Shown piece by piece: positions 1 through 6,270 of a stretch of 9,929 bases of DNA (positions within the stretch are counted from its first letter, which is position 1; each line of letters begins with the position of its first letter). The position numbers and the translations under genes were made by a program. The stretch is from assembly GCA_938046755.1 (NCBI GenBank), contig CALIXC010000071.1:1-9929 (forward strand). Direction: 5' to 3'. The stretch comes from an uncultured Lautropia sp. Lineage in GTDB: Bacteria; Pseudomonadota; Gammaproteobacteria; Burkholderiales; Burkholderiaceae_E. The notes under the pieces were generated by a model. That model was not told the DNA's origin. It saw only the letters and a list, made by a program, of their open reading frames with translations, and searched no databases.

Positions 1-27
1 CCCAAGGGGCCTCCAAAGATCTGCCTG

Positions 28-72
28 CAAGAAAATCGCCCCGGTGGCTTGGCCATCGGGGCGATTTTCTTG
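28..72. terminator. Bidirectional intrinsic terminator
   Basis: A long hairpin: arm 28-47 pairs with arm 53-72 (16 perfect pairs, one G:T wobble, then three more pairs) around a 5-nt CTTGG loop. The GC core (CGCCCCG/CGGGGCG) is flanked by AAGAAAA on the left and TTTTCTT on the right, so a T-rich tract follows the stem on either strand. It lies 86 nt beyond the stop of the minus-strand lipoprotein gene, and may also serve a convergent gene to the left of the window. The structure is read directly; termination is inferred. Confidence 0.85.
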
Positions 73-121
73 GGACGCCAGAGAAGGCGTCCGAAGGATG
101 CATCCTGTCAGATTCAGCGGA

Positions 122-138
122 CCTGAAGGATGTTCAGG
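122..138. repeat. Short hairpin past the lipoprotein stop
   Basis: CCTGAA and TTCAGG form a 6-bp stem around a 5-nt loop, 20 nt beyond the lipoprotein stop codon. A 12-bp palindrome AGGATGCATCCT lies nearby at 95-106. Neither has a T-tract, so they may be minor 3'-UTR structures ahead of the main terminator at 28-72. Confidence 0.3.
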
Positions 139-157
139 CCTGCACGGCGGGATCAGA

Positions 158-481
158 TCACTTCGATTCCTGCTTGGCAGCGTCCTTGGCGCCCTGCACC
201 GCCTTGGCTGCGGTGTCCTTGGCAGCATCCATCTGCTGGGTGGCCGTTTCCTTGGCGTTGTCCATCTGCTGCTTGGCATTGTCCATGGCGGCACCGGCCG
301 AATCCTTGGCGGCATCCATGCCCTTGGAGGCGGCATCCTTGGCGGAATCCACAGCCTGCGAGGCGTTCTGCTTGGCGTCGTCCAGGGCCTTCTGAGCGGC
401 TTCGGCGGCAGGGTCCTGCTGCTTTTCGCAGGCGACCAAGGCCAGGGCGAGCAGCGGGGCGGCAAAGATCAGTTTACGCAT
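158..481 (-). CDS. Small hendecad-repeat lipoprotein
   Basis: A 107-residue predicted lipoprotein of unknown function. I chose the start at 481 because it puts a textbook lipoprotein signal at the N-terminus: MRK, a hydrophobic stretch (residues 4-17) and lipobox LVAC with Cys18. Residue 19 is Glu, not Asp, so Lol sorting would favour the outer membrane. A longer open frame back to 658 would bury this signal and is rejected. Residues 33-105 form a regular array of units of 11, 11, 11, 7, 11, 11 and 11 residues, with consensus hydrophobic-D-x-A-K-D/E/Q-x-A. This resembles the 11-mer of group 3 LEA proteins and predicts one long Ala/Lys/Asp-rich amphipathic helix. There are no aromatic residues after Phe6 and no catalytic motif. 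The likely role is envelope-associated, stress-protective or coiled-coil, by inference only. The upstream AGAGAAAGAG is a weak ribosome binding site. The gene appears monocistronic. Confidence 0.85.
   Translation of the reverse strand: MRKLIFAAPLLALALVACEKQQDPAAEAAQKALDDAKQNASQAVDSAKDAASKGMDAAKDSAGAAMDNAKQQMDNAKETATQQMDAAKDTAAKAVQGAKDAAKQESK
167..385 (-). repeat. In-gene 33-bp repeats coding hendecads
   Basis: Seven consecutive in-frame units lie inside the lipoprotein gene, six of 33 bp and one of 21 bp, coding residues 33-105. The DNA units are degenerate but share a core reading TCCTTGGC-rGCATCCA on the plus strand. This suggests growth by tandem duplication. The single 21-bp (heptad) unit codes residues 66-72. 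Confidence 0.75.
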
Positions 482-515
482 GGTTCTCTTTCTCTCTCGA
501 TAAGGGGAGTGGACA

Positions 516-533
516 GGCCCGGCCGGCCGGGCC
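516..533. repeat. 18-bp perfect GC palindrome in leader
   Basis: The sequence GGCCCGGCCGGCCGGGCC equals its own reverse complement over all 18 bases. It lies 35-52 nt upstream of the lipoprotein start codon, so it should be within the mRNA leader if the promoter is near 600. As RNA it could form a very stable short stem. I know of no named element matching it. Confidence 0.5.
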
Positions 534-603
534 GGCGAGGGTATGCAGCCAGAGGAAGGCGAATGAGGGAAGGGTTTTTCCGAGATCATTCGCCATTGCC
601 ATA

Positions 604-609
604 TGTCAA
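604..609 (-). promoter_or_regulatory. Possible -35 box for lipoprotein gene
   Basis: A perfect TTGACA is on the minus strand, about 125 nt upstream of the lipoprotein start. The hexamer 17 nt further on (ATCTCG) is a poor -10, so the assignment is weak. Immediately upstream, 614-628 is an odd-length dyad (GCTAcTA-a-TAcTAGC, six of seven pairs) that could be an operator. Confidence 0.3.
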
Positions 610-820
610 GTTGGCTACTAATACTAGCACCCTGGCTGCGGCGCTTTATGCTGGCCATGTTGTGGGCGGGGAGATGATAGTAAATGGTTGTACCTTCTGA
701 TACGTGCCGTCATGCAAGTCGCCTGTCTGTAAGATGGCGATACATGGAGGGCGTCGGCTGGTCGGGCAGGCAGCTGGTGTGGTTTGGCGCGGGGGCATGA
801 CCAGATCTTCGGGAGCAGAA

Positions 821-906
821 CTAGAGCGTCCACGGGTCCATGTTCGGGAGCAAGAGCTTGGTGCCGTGGATCCAGTTCGCCCAGGGCGAGCCGATAGCAG
901 AGCTCA
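821..906 (-). pseudogene. Possible out-of-frame tail of phosphoesterase
   Basis: Just past the phosphoesterase stop, the frame displaced by one base reads 28 codons to a TAG at 821-823 (LSSAIGSPW, then ANWIHGTK, ending NMDPWTL). Third codon positions are almost all G or C, as in the real genes here, and the composition is protein-like (three Trp, balanced charges). Adding one C to the CC at 907-908 would join it to the phosphoesterase as a 432-residue protein. I do not recognise the tail as a named domain. It may be a genuine frameshift, a sequencing error or chance. Confidence 0.4.
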
Positions 907-2118
907 GGCGTGGTGGGTATAAACCCTGAAGGCCGGTCCGCGTTCCGGATCGGGGCGGTCGGGCATGGCGGCTTCCGGGTTCCAGCGGATGGTCACCCAC
1001 TGCCAGGTGAAGGGCGAGCCGAAGCACTCCACCCGGGTGAAGTTCTCCAGGCCGTGGGAGCGCAGCAGCAAGCGATCGGTGCGGAAGATGTGGGTGTCGC
1101 CATGCAGCAGCGCCACCGGCCCGCCAAAGTCGGCCGCCGTGGCGATGATGGCTTGGCGCGTGGCCGTCCAGCCGTCGTTGCGGGCGGCCTCGAAGCCCAT
1201 GTTGGCGTGGGTGGCAATGATCAGACCCCGTGCACCATAGCGCTTGGCCAGCACGGCCGTCTCGGTTAGCCAGATGGCGTTGGCCTGCTGGCGCAACGCC
1301 CAGGCCTCGCGCATGGCGGGGGTGGAGAACATGGCGTTGTTGCTGCCTACCACGTGGATCGTGCAGAACTGCAGCGAACCGATGCGCCAGCGCATGTTCT
1401 CGGGCAGACGGGGCTGTTCCAGGCTGTTGGAGTCACGCACCGACAGTTGTGGAATCATCTGGCGCTGCTGCTCGACGCGCATGCGGCGTGCGCCCAGCGA
1501 CTCGGGGTGGTGATAGACGCGCGAGCGCAGCCAGTGCAAGCGCTCCAGCGGCGTACCCGGTGCATAGGGGTCGTCCGGGTCGATCCAGCCGCAGTCGGTC
1601 CATTCGTTGTCGCCGGGCGTGTAGATGAGCGGATGCTGGCTGCGATCCATCATTTCCACCCGGTCCGAGAGAAGAATGTCGGAGCAGCGCTCGCCACGGC
1701 TCTTGATGTCGCCCACGTGCAGGACGAACTCCAGGTCCGTATCGTCCAGCCCCGCCATCACCCGCTTCAGACCCTGCTGATCCAGCCGGTTGTAGGGGGT
1801 ATCGCCAATGAAGCCGAAGGTGAAGGCGCGGTCCTGGCCATCGAAGGGGACGGTTCCGCTGCCCCAGCCCTCGTGCGGTGATACGGGCTTGCCGGAAGCG
1901 TCAGCGGGCCTGCCCTGGGCTTCATGGATCTCGTCCAGCTCGGACAGTGCTCTGGCGTCGAACTCGGGTTTAGGGGCATCGGCCCGGGCCGTGGCCAGCA
2001 GCGAGGCTGCGGCCAAGGGCGGAGCGGTGACGGCGGCCGTCATGTTCCGCAAGGCCCGCCGCCGCGAGGCGGACGGAGGCACTTCGGGAGGGACGGGTTG
2101 CATCGGCCTGTTGCTCAT
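904..2118 (-). CDS. Exported calcineurin-like metallophosphoesterase
   Basis: A 404-residue predicted metallophosphoesterase. The N-terminus has SRRRAL (18-23), a hydrophobic Ala/Leu-rich stretch (about 27-43) and an ADA|P cleavage site near 48. This resembles a signal peptide, possibly twin-arginine, so the enzyme likely acts outside the cytoplasm. Metal-site motifs appear in family order: GFIGDTPY (Asp106), HVGD (Asp137), PGDNE (Asp170-Asn171-Glu172), ATH (His304) and HGDTH (His339, His343). Block I has D-T-P where many family members have D-x-H, a variant I associate with a GDTPY-type subgroup. The substrate (phosphomonoester, phosphodiester or nucleotide) cannot be read from sequence. The start overlaps the mutS stop in an ATGA, so translation is probably coupled and no separate ribosome binding site is needed. 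The C-terminus may be cut short by a one-base deletion near 907. Confidence 0.82.
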   Translation of the reverse strand: MSNRPMQPVPPEVPPSASRRRALRNMTAAVTAPPLAAASLLATARADAPKPEFDARALSELDEIHEAQGRPADASGKPVSPHEGWGSGTVPFDGQDRAFTFGFIGDTPYNRLDQQGLKRVMAGLDDTDLEFVLHVGDIKSRGERCSDILLSDRVEMMDRSQHPLIYTPGDNEWTDCGWIDPDDPYAPGTPLERLHWLRSRVYHHPESLGARRMRVEQQRQMIPQLSVRDSNSLEQPRLPENMRWRIGSLQFCTIHVVGSNNAMFSTPAMREAWALRQQANAIWLTETAVLAKRYGARGLIIATHANMGFEAARNDGWTATRQAIIATAADFGGPVALLHGDTHIFRTDRLLLRSHGLENFTRVECFGSPFTWQWVTIRWNPEAAMPDRPDPERGPAFRVYTHHA

Positions 2119-4859
2119 GATCCTGGGGGCTGCAGGGCTTCGCGCCAGCGGTGCAGCTGTTCGGCGGCCTGGCGGGGCGTGATCGCGTCCAGATCGAGCG
2201 CCCGAAGCTCGGCCAGCACCTGCTGTGCCGTGGCATCTGCCCTGAGCGAAGAGAATTGCTCCTCTCTATTTTCGCACTCCTGCATGTCGGATGCCGGTAC
2301 GTCTGACGTAACAGTGCTGTCTTGCAGGGTTTCCGTTGCAAAAAGGTCCAGTTGGGGCCCCTGGTCGGCCGCATTCTTTTCCAGAGCCTGCAAAAGCGTC
2401 TGGGCATGGCGCAGCAGTCCGGCGGGAAGCCCCGCCAGCTTGGCCACCTGCAGGCCATGGCTCTTGCTGGCCGGCCCAGGTTCGACGTGATGCAGGAATA
2501 CGATGCGTCCGTTGTGCTCGGTGGCCGACAGATGCAGGTTCACGGCTGCCTCCTCATGTGCGGCCAGGCTTGTCAGCTCGAAGTAGTGCGTGGCAAAGAG
2601 CGTGAGGCAACGGCGCTGCACCAGCAGGTGGCGGGCAATCGCATGGGCCAGTGACAGGCCGTCAAAGGTGGAGGTACCGCGGCCGATCTCGTCGACCAGC
2701 ACGAGCGAGCGTTCGGTGGCAGCGTTGACGATGACGGCTGCCTCGGTCATCTCCACCATGAAGGTGGAGCGGCCGCCTGCCAGGTCGTCGGATGCGCCGA
2801 TGCGGGTGAAGATCCGGTCGATGGGGCCGACCTCGCAGGTTGCTGCCGGCACGAAGCTGCCGCACCAGGCCAGAATGGCGATCAGCGCCGCCTGGCGCAT
2901 GTAGGTGGACTTGCCGCCCATGTTGGGGCCGGTGATGATCAGCAACCGCCGCTGCGGCGTCAGCTCGCAGTCATTGGCGATGAACTGCTCCACCATGCCT
3001 TCCACCACGGGGTGGCGTCCGCCTTTCACGCGCAGCCCCGGCACTGCCAGCAGCCCTGGTCGGCTCCAGCCTGACTGCCCGGCCACCTGGGCAAAGGCCT
3101 GGCAGACATCCAGGTGTGCCAGGCCGGCGGCCAGTCGCTGCAGGGCCGGCGTGTGCGGGGCCAGCTCGGTCAGCAGCTGCTCGTAGAGCGCCCGCTCGCG
3201 GGCCAGCGCCCGCTCGCGGGCCGACAGTGCCTTATCCTCGAAGGCCTTCAGCTCGGGCGTGATGTAGCGTTCGGCCGCCTTCAGCGTCTGGCGGCGCCGG
3301 TATTCGGTGGGGATTCGGTCGGCGTGACTGCGGCCCACCTCGATGTAGAAGCCATGCACGCTGTTGTAGCCCACCTTCAGCGTGGCGATGCCGGTGCGCT
3401 CGCGCTCGCGCGCCTCCATTTCGGCCAGAAAGCCATCGCAGCCCTCGTCGATGGCACGCAGCTCGTCGAGTTGGGCGTCGAAGCCGGGGCGGATCACGCC
3501 GCCATCGCGGATCATCGTGGCTGGCTCGTCCAGCAGCGTGGCCGACAGCCGTTCGCCGATGCCGGGGTCGATGTCGGCGGCCTGTGCCAGCTGCTGAAGT
3601 GCGGTGAGGGCCGCCGATTCGGTTTCAGTGCCCGGAACATCCAGCTGGGCCTGCAGCTGCGAGACGCAGGCGCCCAGGACCGGCAGGCTGTCGCGCAGCG
3701 CCACCAGCTCGCGTGGCCGCGCGCTGCCCAGCATGATGCGCGAGGTGATCCGCTCGATGTCGGCCGCCTGCGAGAGCAGCCGACCGATGGGCTGCGCCAT
3801 GTCCTTATCCAGCAGCAGCGCCACCAGCGCTTGGCGGGCATGCACGGCAGTGCGGTCCTGAAGCGGCGCCAGCAGCCACTGGCGCAGCAGCCGGCTGCCG
3901 GCCGCGGTGGTGCAGACATCCATCCGCGACAGCAGCGTCGGCCCCTGTTCCTCCTGCAGCGGGCGTACCAGTTCCAGATTGCGGCGTGCCACCTGGTCGA
4001 TGATGATGTGTGCCTCGCGCCGCACGCGCTCGATGGGCTGCAGGTGCCGGAAGGGCTGGCCGATGTTCTGGCCCAGGTAGACCAGCAGCGCACCGATGGC
4101 GGCCTGACCGGCCTCGTCCTCCTGCAGCTCGGTGGCGTGCAGCGTCTGGATGCCCAGGGTCTCGCAGATGGTGCGACCGGCGCGCGCCACGTCGAACTGC
4201 CAGTCCGGTCTGGCCAGGATCGGCATTACCGGTGTGGTGCGGGCATGCAGGCGCAGACGCTCCAGCAGCACCGACTTGTTGCGTGCCGCCGCCTCGGACA
4301 CCAGCAGCTCGCCTGGGCCGATCCGCTCGATCTCGGCTTCCAGCTCGGCCTCGGGCAGGGTGGTGAGCGTGCAGCGCCCGCTGGCGGCCACCACGGTGGC
4401 CAGCGTGACCAGCGGTGTAGTCCGGGCACCTCGCCGCCCTGCGTCGGAGAACACCAGCGCCGCCAGCGGCCGGTCCTCGCGTTCTGGCAGCAGTTGCGCG
4501 TCCGTCAGCGTGCCGGGGGTGATGGTGCGGATCACCTTCCGCTCCACGGGCCCCTTGCTGGCGGCCGGATCGCCAATCTGCTCGCAGATGGCCACCGACT
4601 GGCCCAGCGCCACCAACCGCGCTAGGTACTGCTCCAGCGCCTGCACGGGTACCCCGGCCATCGGGATTGGCTCGCCGGCCGACGTGCCACGCTTTGTCAG
4701 TGTGATCGACAGCAGCTGAGCCGCCTTTCGGGCATCCTCGTAGAACATCTCGTAAAAGTCGCCCATCCGGTAGAAAAGCAGCGCATCCGGATGTTCGGCC
4801 TTGATGCTCAGGTACTGGCGCATCATCGGCGTGTGGGCGGAGAGATCGACGGAGGACAT
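2115..4859 (-). CDS. mutS: DNA mismatch repair ATPase MutS
   Basis: MutS recognises base mismatches and small loops in newly copied DNA and recruits MutL; it acts in the cytoplasm at the replication fork. At 914 residues it is longer than E. coli MutS (853). The N-terminus HTPMMRQYL and the mismatch-wedge motif F35-Y36-E37 fix the start, although no good ribosome binding site precedes it. Walker A GPNMGGKST is at 644-652, followed by the DDLAGGRSTF segment, Walker B and signature DEIGRGTSTFDG (723-734), and the ATH switch near 756-758. QLDLF (836-840) is a canonical beta-clamp-binding pentapeptide. The C-terminal tetramerisation segment LDAITPRQA keeps Asp891 and Arg896, matching Asp835/Arg840 of the E. 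coli tetramer interface. Between these two, an acidic/Ser-rich linker is about 30 residues longer than in E. coli. The next gene, a phosphoesterase, overlaps its stop codon. Confidence 0.97.
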   Translation of the reverse strand: MSSVDLSAHTPMMRQYLSIKAEHPDALLFYRMGDFYEMFYEDARKAAQLLSITLTKRGTSAGEPIPMAGVPVQALEQYLARLVALGQSVAICEQIGDPAASKGPVERKVIRTITPGTLTDAQLLPEREDRPLAALVFSDAGRRGARTTPLVTLATVVAASGRCTLTTLPEAELEAEIERIGPGELLVSEAAARNKSVLLERLRLHARTTPVMPILARPDWQFDVARAGRTICETLGIQTLHATELQEDEAGQAAIGALLVYLGQNIGQPFRHLQPIERVRREAHIIIDQVARRNLELVRPLQEEQGPTLLSRMDVCTTAAGSRLLRQWLLAPLQDRTAVHARQALVALLLDKDMAQPIGRLLSQAADIERITSRIMLGSARPRELVALRDSLPVLGACVSQLQAQLDVPGTETESAALTALQQLAQAADIDPGIGERLSATLLDEPATMIRDGGVIRPGFDAQLDELRAIDEGCDGFLAEMEARERERTGIATLKVGYNSVHGFYIEVGRSHADRIPTEYRRRQTLKAAERYITPELKAFEDKALSARERALARERALYEQLLTELAPHTPALQRLAAGLAHLDVCQAFAQVAGQSGWSRPGLLAVPGLRVKGGRHPVVEGMVEQFIANDCELTPQRRLLIITGPNMGGKSTYMRQAALIAILAWCGSFVPAATCEVGPIDRIFTRIGASDDLAGGRSTFMVEMTEAAVIVNAATERSLVLVDEIGRGTSTFDGLSLAHAIARHLLVQRRCLTLFATHYFELTSLAAHEEAAVNLHLSATEHNGRIVFLHHVEPGPASKSHGLQVAKLAGLPAGLLRHAQTLLQALEKNAADQGPQLDLFATETLQDSTVTSDVPASDMQECENREEQFSSLRADATAQQVLAELRALDLDAITPRQAAEQLHRWREALQPPGS

Positions 4860-4921
4860 GGCGGGCAGGCAAGCGTTGGGAACCAGACACGATGGTAACG
4901 TGATGGCAACCCGTGAGCCGT

Positions 4922-5032
4922 GCGATCCGGGAGCCCGGGCAGTCTGGGGGCCTGAGCAGTCTAGTAGTCCAGGCAGTCAGGAGCTTGGGGAGCATTTGGC
5001 CCCCTGGGCGATCCGGGGCTCGGGGCAGTTCG
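4922..5032. repeat. Degenerate GC-rich direct repeats
   Basis: In the 222-nt spacer between lysR and mutS, GCAGTC recurs at 4939, 4956 and 4973, exactly 17 bp apart. GCGATCCGGG followed by an imperfect GGGCAGT-CGG block occurs at 4922 and again at 5008 (about 18 of 24 bases shared after the GC). The pattern is read directly. It may be decayed tandem duplication or a regulator array upstream of mutS; no function is shown. Confidence 0.5.
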
Positions 5033-5051
5033 GCACCCTGGAGGCTTCCCG

Positions 5052-5073
5052 CTGCCCGGGGCCCACGGGGCAG
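5052..5073. terminator. Weak hairpin after lysR stop
   Basis: CTGCCC and GGGCAG pair around a 10-nt GC-rich loop 8 nt past the lysR stop codon. No T-run follows on the minus strand, so it is at best a weak or Rho-assisted stop; read-through from lysR into mutS is possible. Confidence 0.25.
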
Positions 5074-5081
5074 ATCGATGG

Positions 5082-6002
5082 TCAGTGTGCCGCGTCGGTG
5101 TTCCAGGGCGCATCCCGCCAGCGCCGGGCCAGGAACTCGATGAACGTGTCCAGCCGGCGTGGTACCGGGTCGCGTCGCGCCCGCACGGCGCTGATGTGGG
5201 TGACGGGCACCGTCCAGTCGGGCAGCACCGGCACCAGGCGTCCGCTGCGCAGGGCATCGTGGATGTCCCAGGTTTCCCGCAGCGAGATGCCTAGCCCCGC
5301 TAGGCACCAGGCGTGCAGGATCTCGCCGCTGTCGCTGCCCAGCGCCCCGTTTATCTCCACCGTCCGTTCCCGCCGTCCCTGGCGCATCGTCCAGGTGTTC
5401 TGGGTTCCGTCCGGACCAGCCGGCAGCAGGGCATGGTGCCGACTCAGATCCTCAGGCCGATGCGGCGTGCCGTGGGCGGCCAAATAGCCCGGTGAAGCCA
5501 CCAGCATGCGGCGGTTGAGCGCCAGCGGCGTGGACAGCAGCCGCGAATCGGTCGGCTCGCCTAGGCGGATCGCTAGATCGAAGCCGTCGTCGTACAGATC
5601 CACCATCCGGTCGGTCAGCCGCAGGTCGAAGCCGACCTGCGGATGCTGGCGACTGAATTCGGCAATGGCTGGCGCCACGTGCTTGCGTCCGAACGGTGCC
5701 GGTGCCGTCAGTCGAATGACACCACGCAGCGTGTCGTCGTCACCCTGGCCCACCTGCTGGATCTCGTCCAGGATGGATAGCACCGAACGGGCCCGCGCTG
5801 CAACGGTGCGTCCTTCGTCGGTGATGCGCAGATTGCGCGTGTTGCGCTCGAAGAGCGGCGTGCCCAGCGCGTGTTCCAGCCGCGCGATCTGCTTGCTGAC
5901 GGTCTTCGGATCCAGTTGCAGGCTGCGGGCCGCCGCCGAGAAACTGGCGCTGTCGGCAACCCGTACCAGAACGTGCAGATCGTCGAGGTTTCGCAAAGAC
6001 AT
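5082..6002 (-). CDS. LysR-family transcriptional regulator
   Basis: A 306-residue LysR-type regulator of normal family length. Residues 1-62 form the winged helix-turn-helix: LHVLVRVADSASFSAAARSL, then KTVSKQIARLEHALGTPLFERNTRNLRITDEG. This is the standard LysR N-terminal signature. A linker helix follows (about 63-88), then a periplasmic-binding-protein-like effector domain (about 92-295). The wording of the DNA-binding and effector domains (PAPFGRKHVAPAIAEF, DLAIRLGEP) is typical of the large AaeR/DmlR-like branch. The effector is not predictable. The start has a weak AGGA 7 nt upstream and matches the usual LysR N-terminus. A dyad at 6017-6038 lies 15-36 bp upstream, a fitting place for autoregulation. 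The nearest divergent gene is rpmJ2, an unusual LysR target, so the true target may be elsewhere or lost. mutS follows 222 nt downstream on the same strand. Confidence 0.93.
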   Translation of the reverse strand: MSLRNLDDLHVLVRVADSASFSAAARSLQLDPKTVSKQIARLEHALGTPLFERNTRNLRITDEGRTVAARARSVLSILDEIQQVGQGDDDTLRGVIRLTAPAPFGRKHVAPAIAEFSRQHPQVGFDLRLTDRMVDLYDDGFDLAIRLGEPTDSRLLSTPLALNRRMLVASPGYLAAHGTPHRPEDLSRHHALLPAGPDGTQNTWTMRQGRRERTVEINGALGSDSGEILHAWCLAGLGISLRETWDIHDALRSGRLVPVLPDWTVPVTHISAVRARRDPVPRRLDTFIEFLARRWRDAPWNTDAAH

Positions 6003-6016
6003 CGATACATCCTGCC

Positions 6017-6038
6017 CAATACAAGTGGCCTTGTTGTG
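6017..6038. promoter_or_regulatory. Candidate LysR-type operator
   Basis: Imperfect inverted repeat CAATACAAG-TGGC-CTTGTTGTG: nine-base arms with seven matches, the inner ACAAG/CTTGT perfect, around a 4-nt centre. It sits just upstream of the lysR start codon. Dyads of this size in the divergent spacer are typical LysR autoregulatory sites. Binding is inferred. Confidence 0.4.
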
Positions 6039-6091
6039 AGATAGGTAATCAGTTGGAACATTCTGTCACGTCGTGCGACCAAGGACAGCCC

Positions 6092-6174
6092 TATAAAAGG
6101 ATGGGAAGAGGAGATGCCCGATGTCTGAAAGGAGGGCACCCGCCATGCAGCCCCCTCGTTATGTCCCTTTATGA
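6092..6174 (+). CDS. Possible 17-codon leader ORF with promoter box
   Basis: A tentative micro-ORF runs from ATG 6121 to TGA 6172-6174 (MSERRAPAMQPPRYVPL). TATAAA (6092-6097) lies ahead as a possible -10 but without a good -35. AAGAGGAG (6106-6113) is a fair ribosome binding site 7 nt before the ATG. An in-frame second ATG at 6145 is preceded by a perfect AAGGAGG (6129-6135) at 9-nt spacing and would give a 9-residue peptide. Either version ends about 97 nt before rpmJ2. It could be a regulatory leader peptide, a decayed gene start or chance; no homologue is recognised. Confidence 0.25.
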
Positions 6175-6217
6175 CGACAGCACCGCGGGAATCTGACAGG
6201 CGACTTTTGATTCTTAT

Positions 6218-6233
6218 TGCTAATGCATTAGCA
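6218..6233. promoter_or_regulatory. Palindromic operator, candidate Zur box
   Basis: TGCTAATGCATTAGCA is a perfect 16-bp palindrome centred 45 bp upstream of the rpmJ2 start, within an A+T-rich promoter-like stretch (TTGATT at 6207-6212 is a possible -35). The TAAT/ATTA half-sites in a short dyad resemble Fur/Zur-family boxes. Genes for zinc-free ribosomal protein paralogues are known Zur targets in other bacteria, which makes a zinc-repressed operator the best inference. A Fur-like iron box is the alternative. Confidence 0.55.
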
Positions 6234-6270
6234 TTAGTGTTTTTATGAAGCGCCATAAGGAGCCCAAGCC

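Larger units (their letters stand above)
482..820. other. Gene-poor spacer, lipoprotein leader region
   Basis: No convincing gene lies in this 339-nt stretch; the open frames on either strand have no recognisable product or good ribosome binding site. It holds the leader of the lipoprotein gene with a GC-rich palindrome at 516-533, a TTGACA -35-like box on the minus strand (604-609) and a 15-bp dyad at 614-628. The part from about 600 to 720 is clearly richer in A+T than the surrounding genes. No T-tract terminator for the mutS-phosphoesterase unit was found. Confidence 0.5.

Noticed and set aside
482..658. N-terminal extension of the lipoprotein by 59 codons
   Set aside because: It would bury the lipoprotein signal peptide inside the protein, and the extension has no family-like sequence.
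44..700. A 218-codon plus-strand frame full of LGG/GIH repeats
   Set aside because: The repetition is the reverse reading of the lipoprotein's 33-bp units; the lipobox signal supports the minus strand as the real gene.
700..760. Possible tRNA or small structured RNA (TCGCC/GGCGA pairing)
   Set aside because: Only a 5-bp stem with a 12-nt loop is visible, with no cloverleaf, anticodon arm or T-loop consensus.
624..833. A 69-codon minus-strand frame in the spacer
   Set aside because: No ribosome binding site, no recognisable product and low GC3 in places; it most likely arises by chance.
3114..4625. A 503-codon open frame on the plus strand opposite mutS
   Set aside because: It lies wholly antisense to the certain mutS gene, is rich in Gln, Arg, Gly and Ala as expected from the reverse of a high-GC3 gene, and has no recognisable domain.
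4939..4978. CRISPR-like spaced repeats
   Set aside because: The shared unit is only 6-7 bp with 17-bp period; there is no long repeat, no unique spacers of fixed length and no cas gene.
3805..5307. A 500-codon open frame on the minus strand across the mutS start and lysR end
   Set aside because: It is an alternate frame of mutS and lysR, very rich in Arg, Gly, Ala and Pro, with no domain signature.
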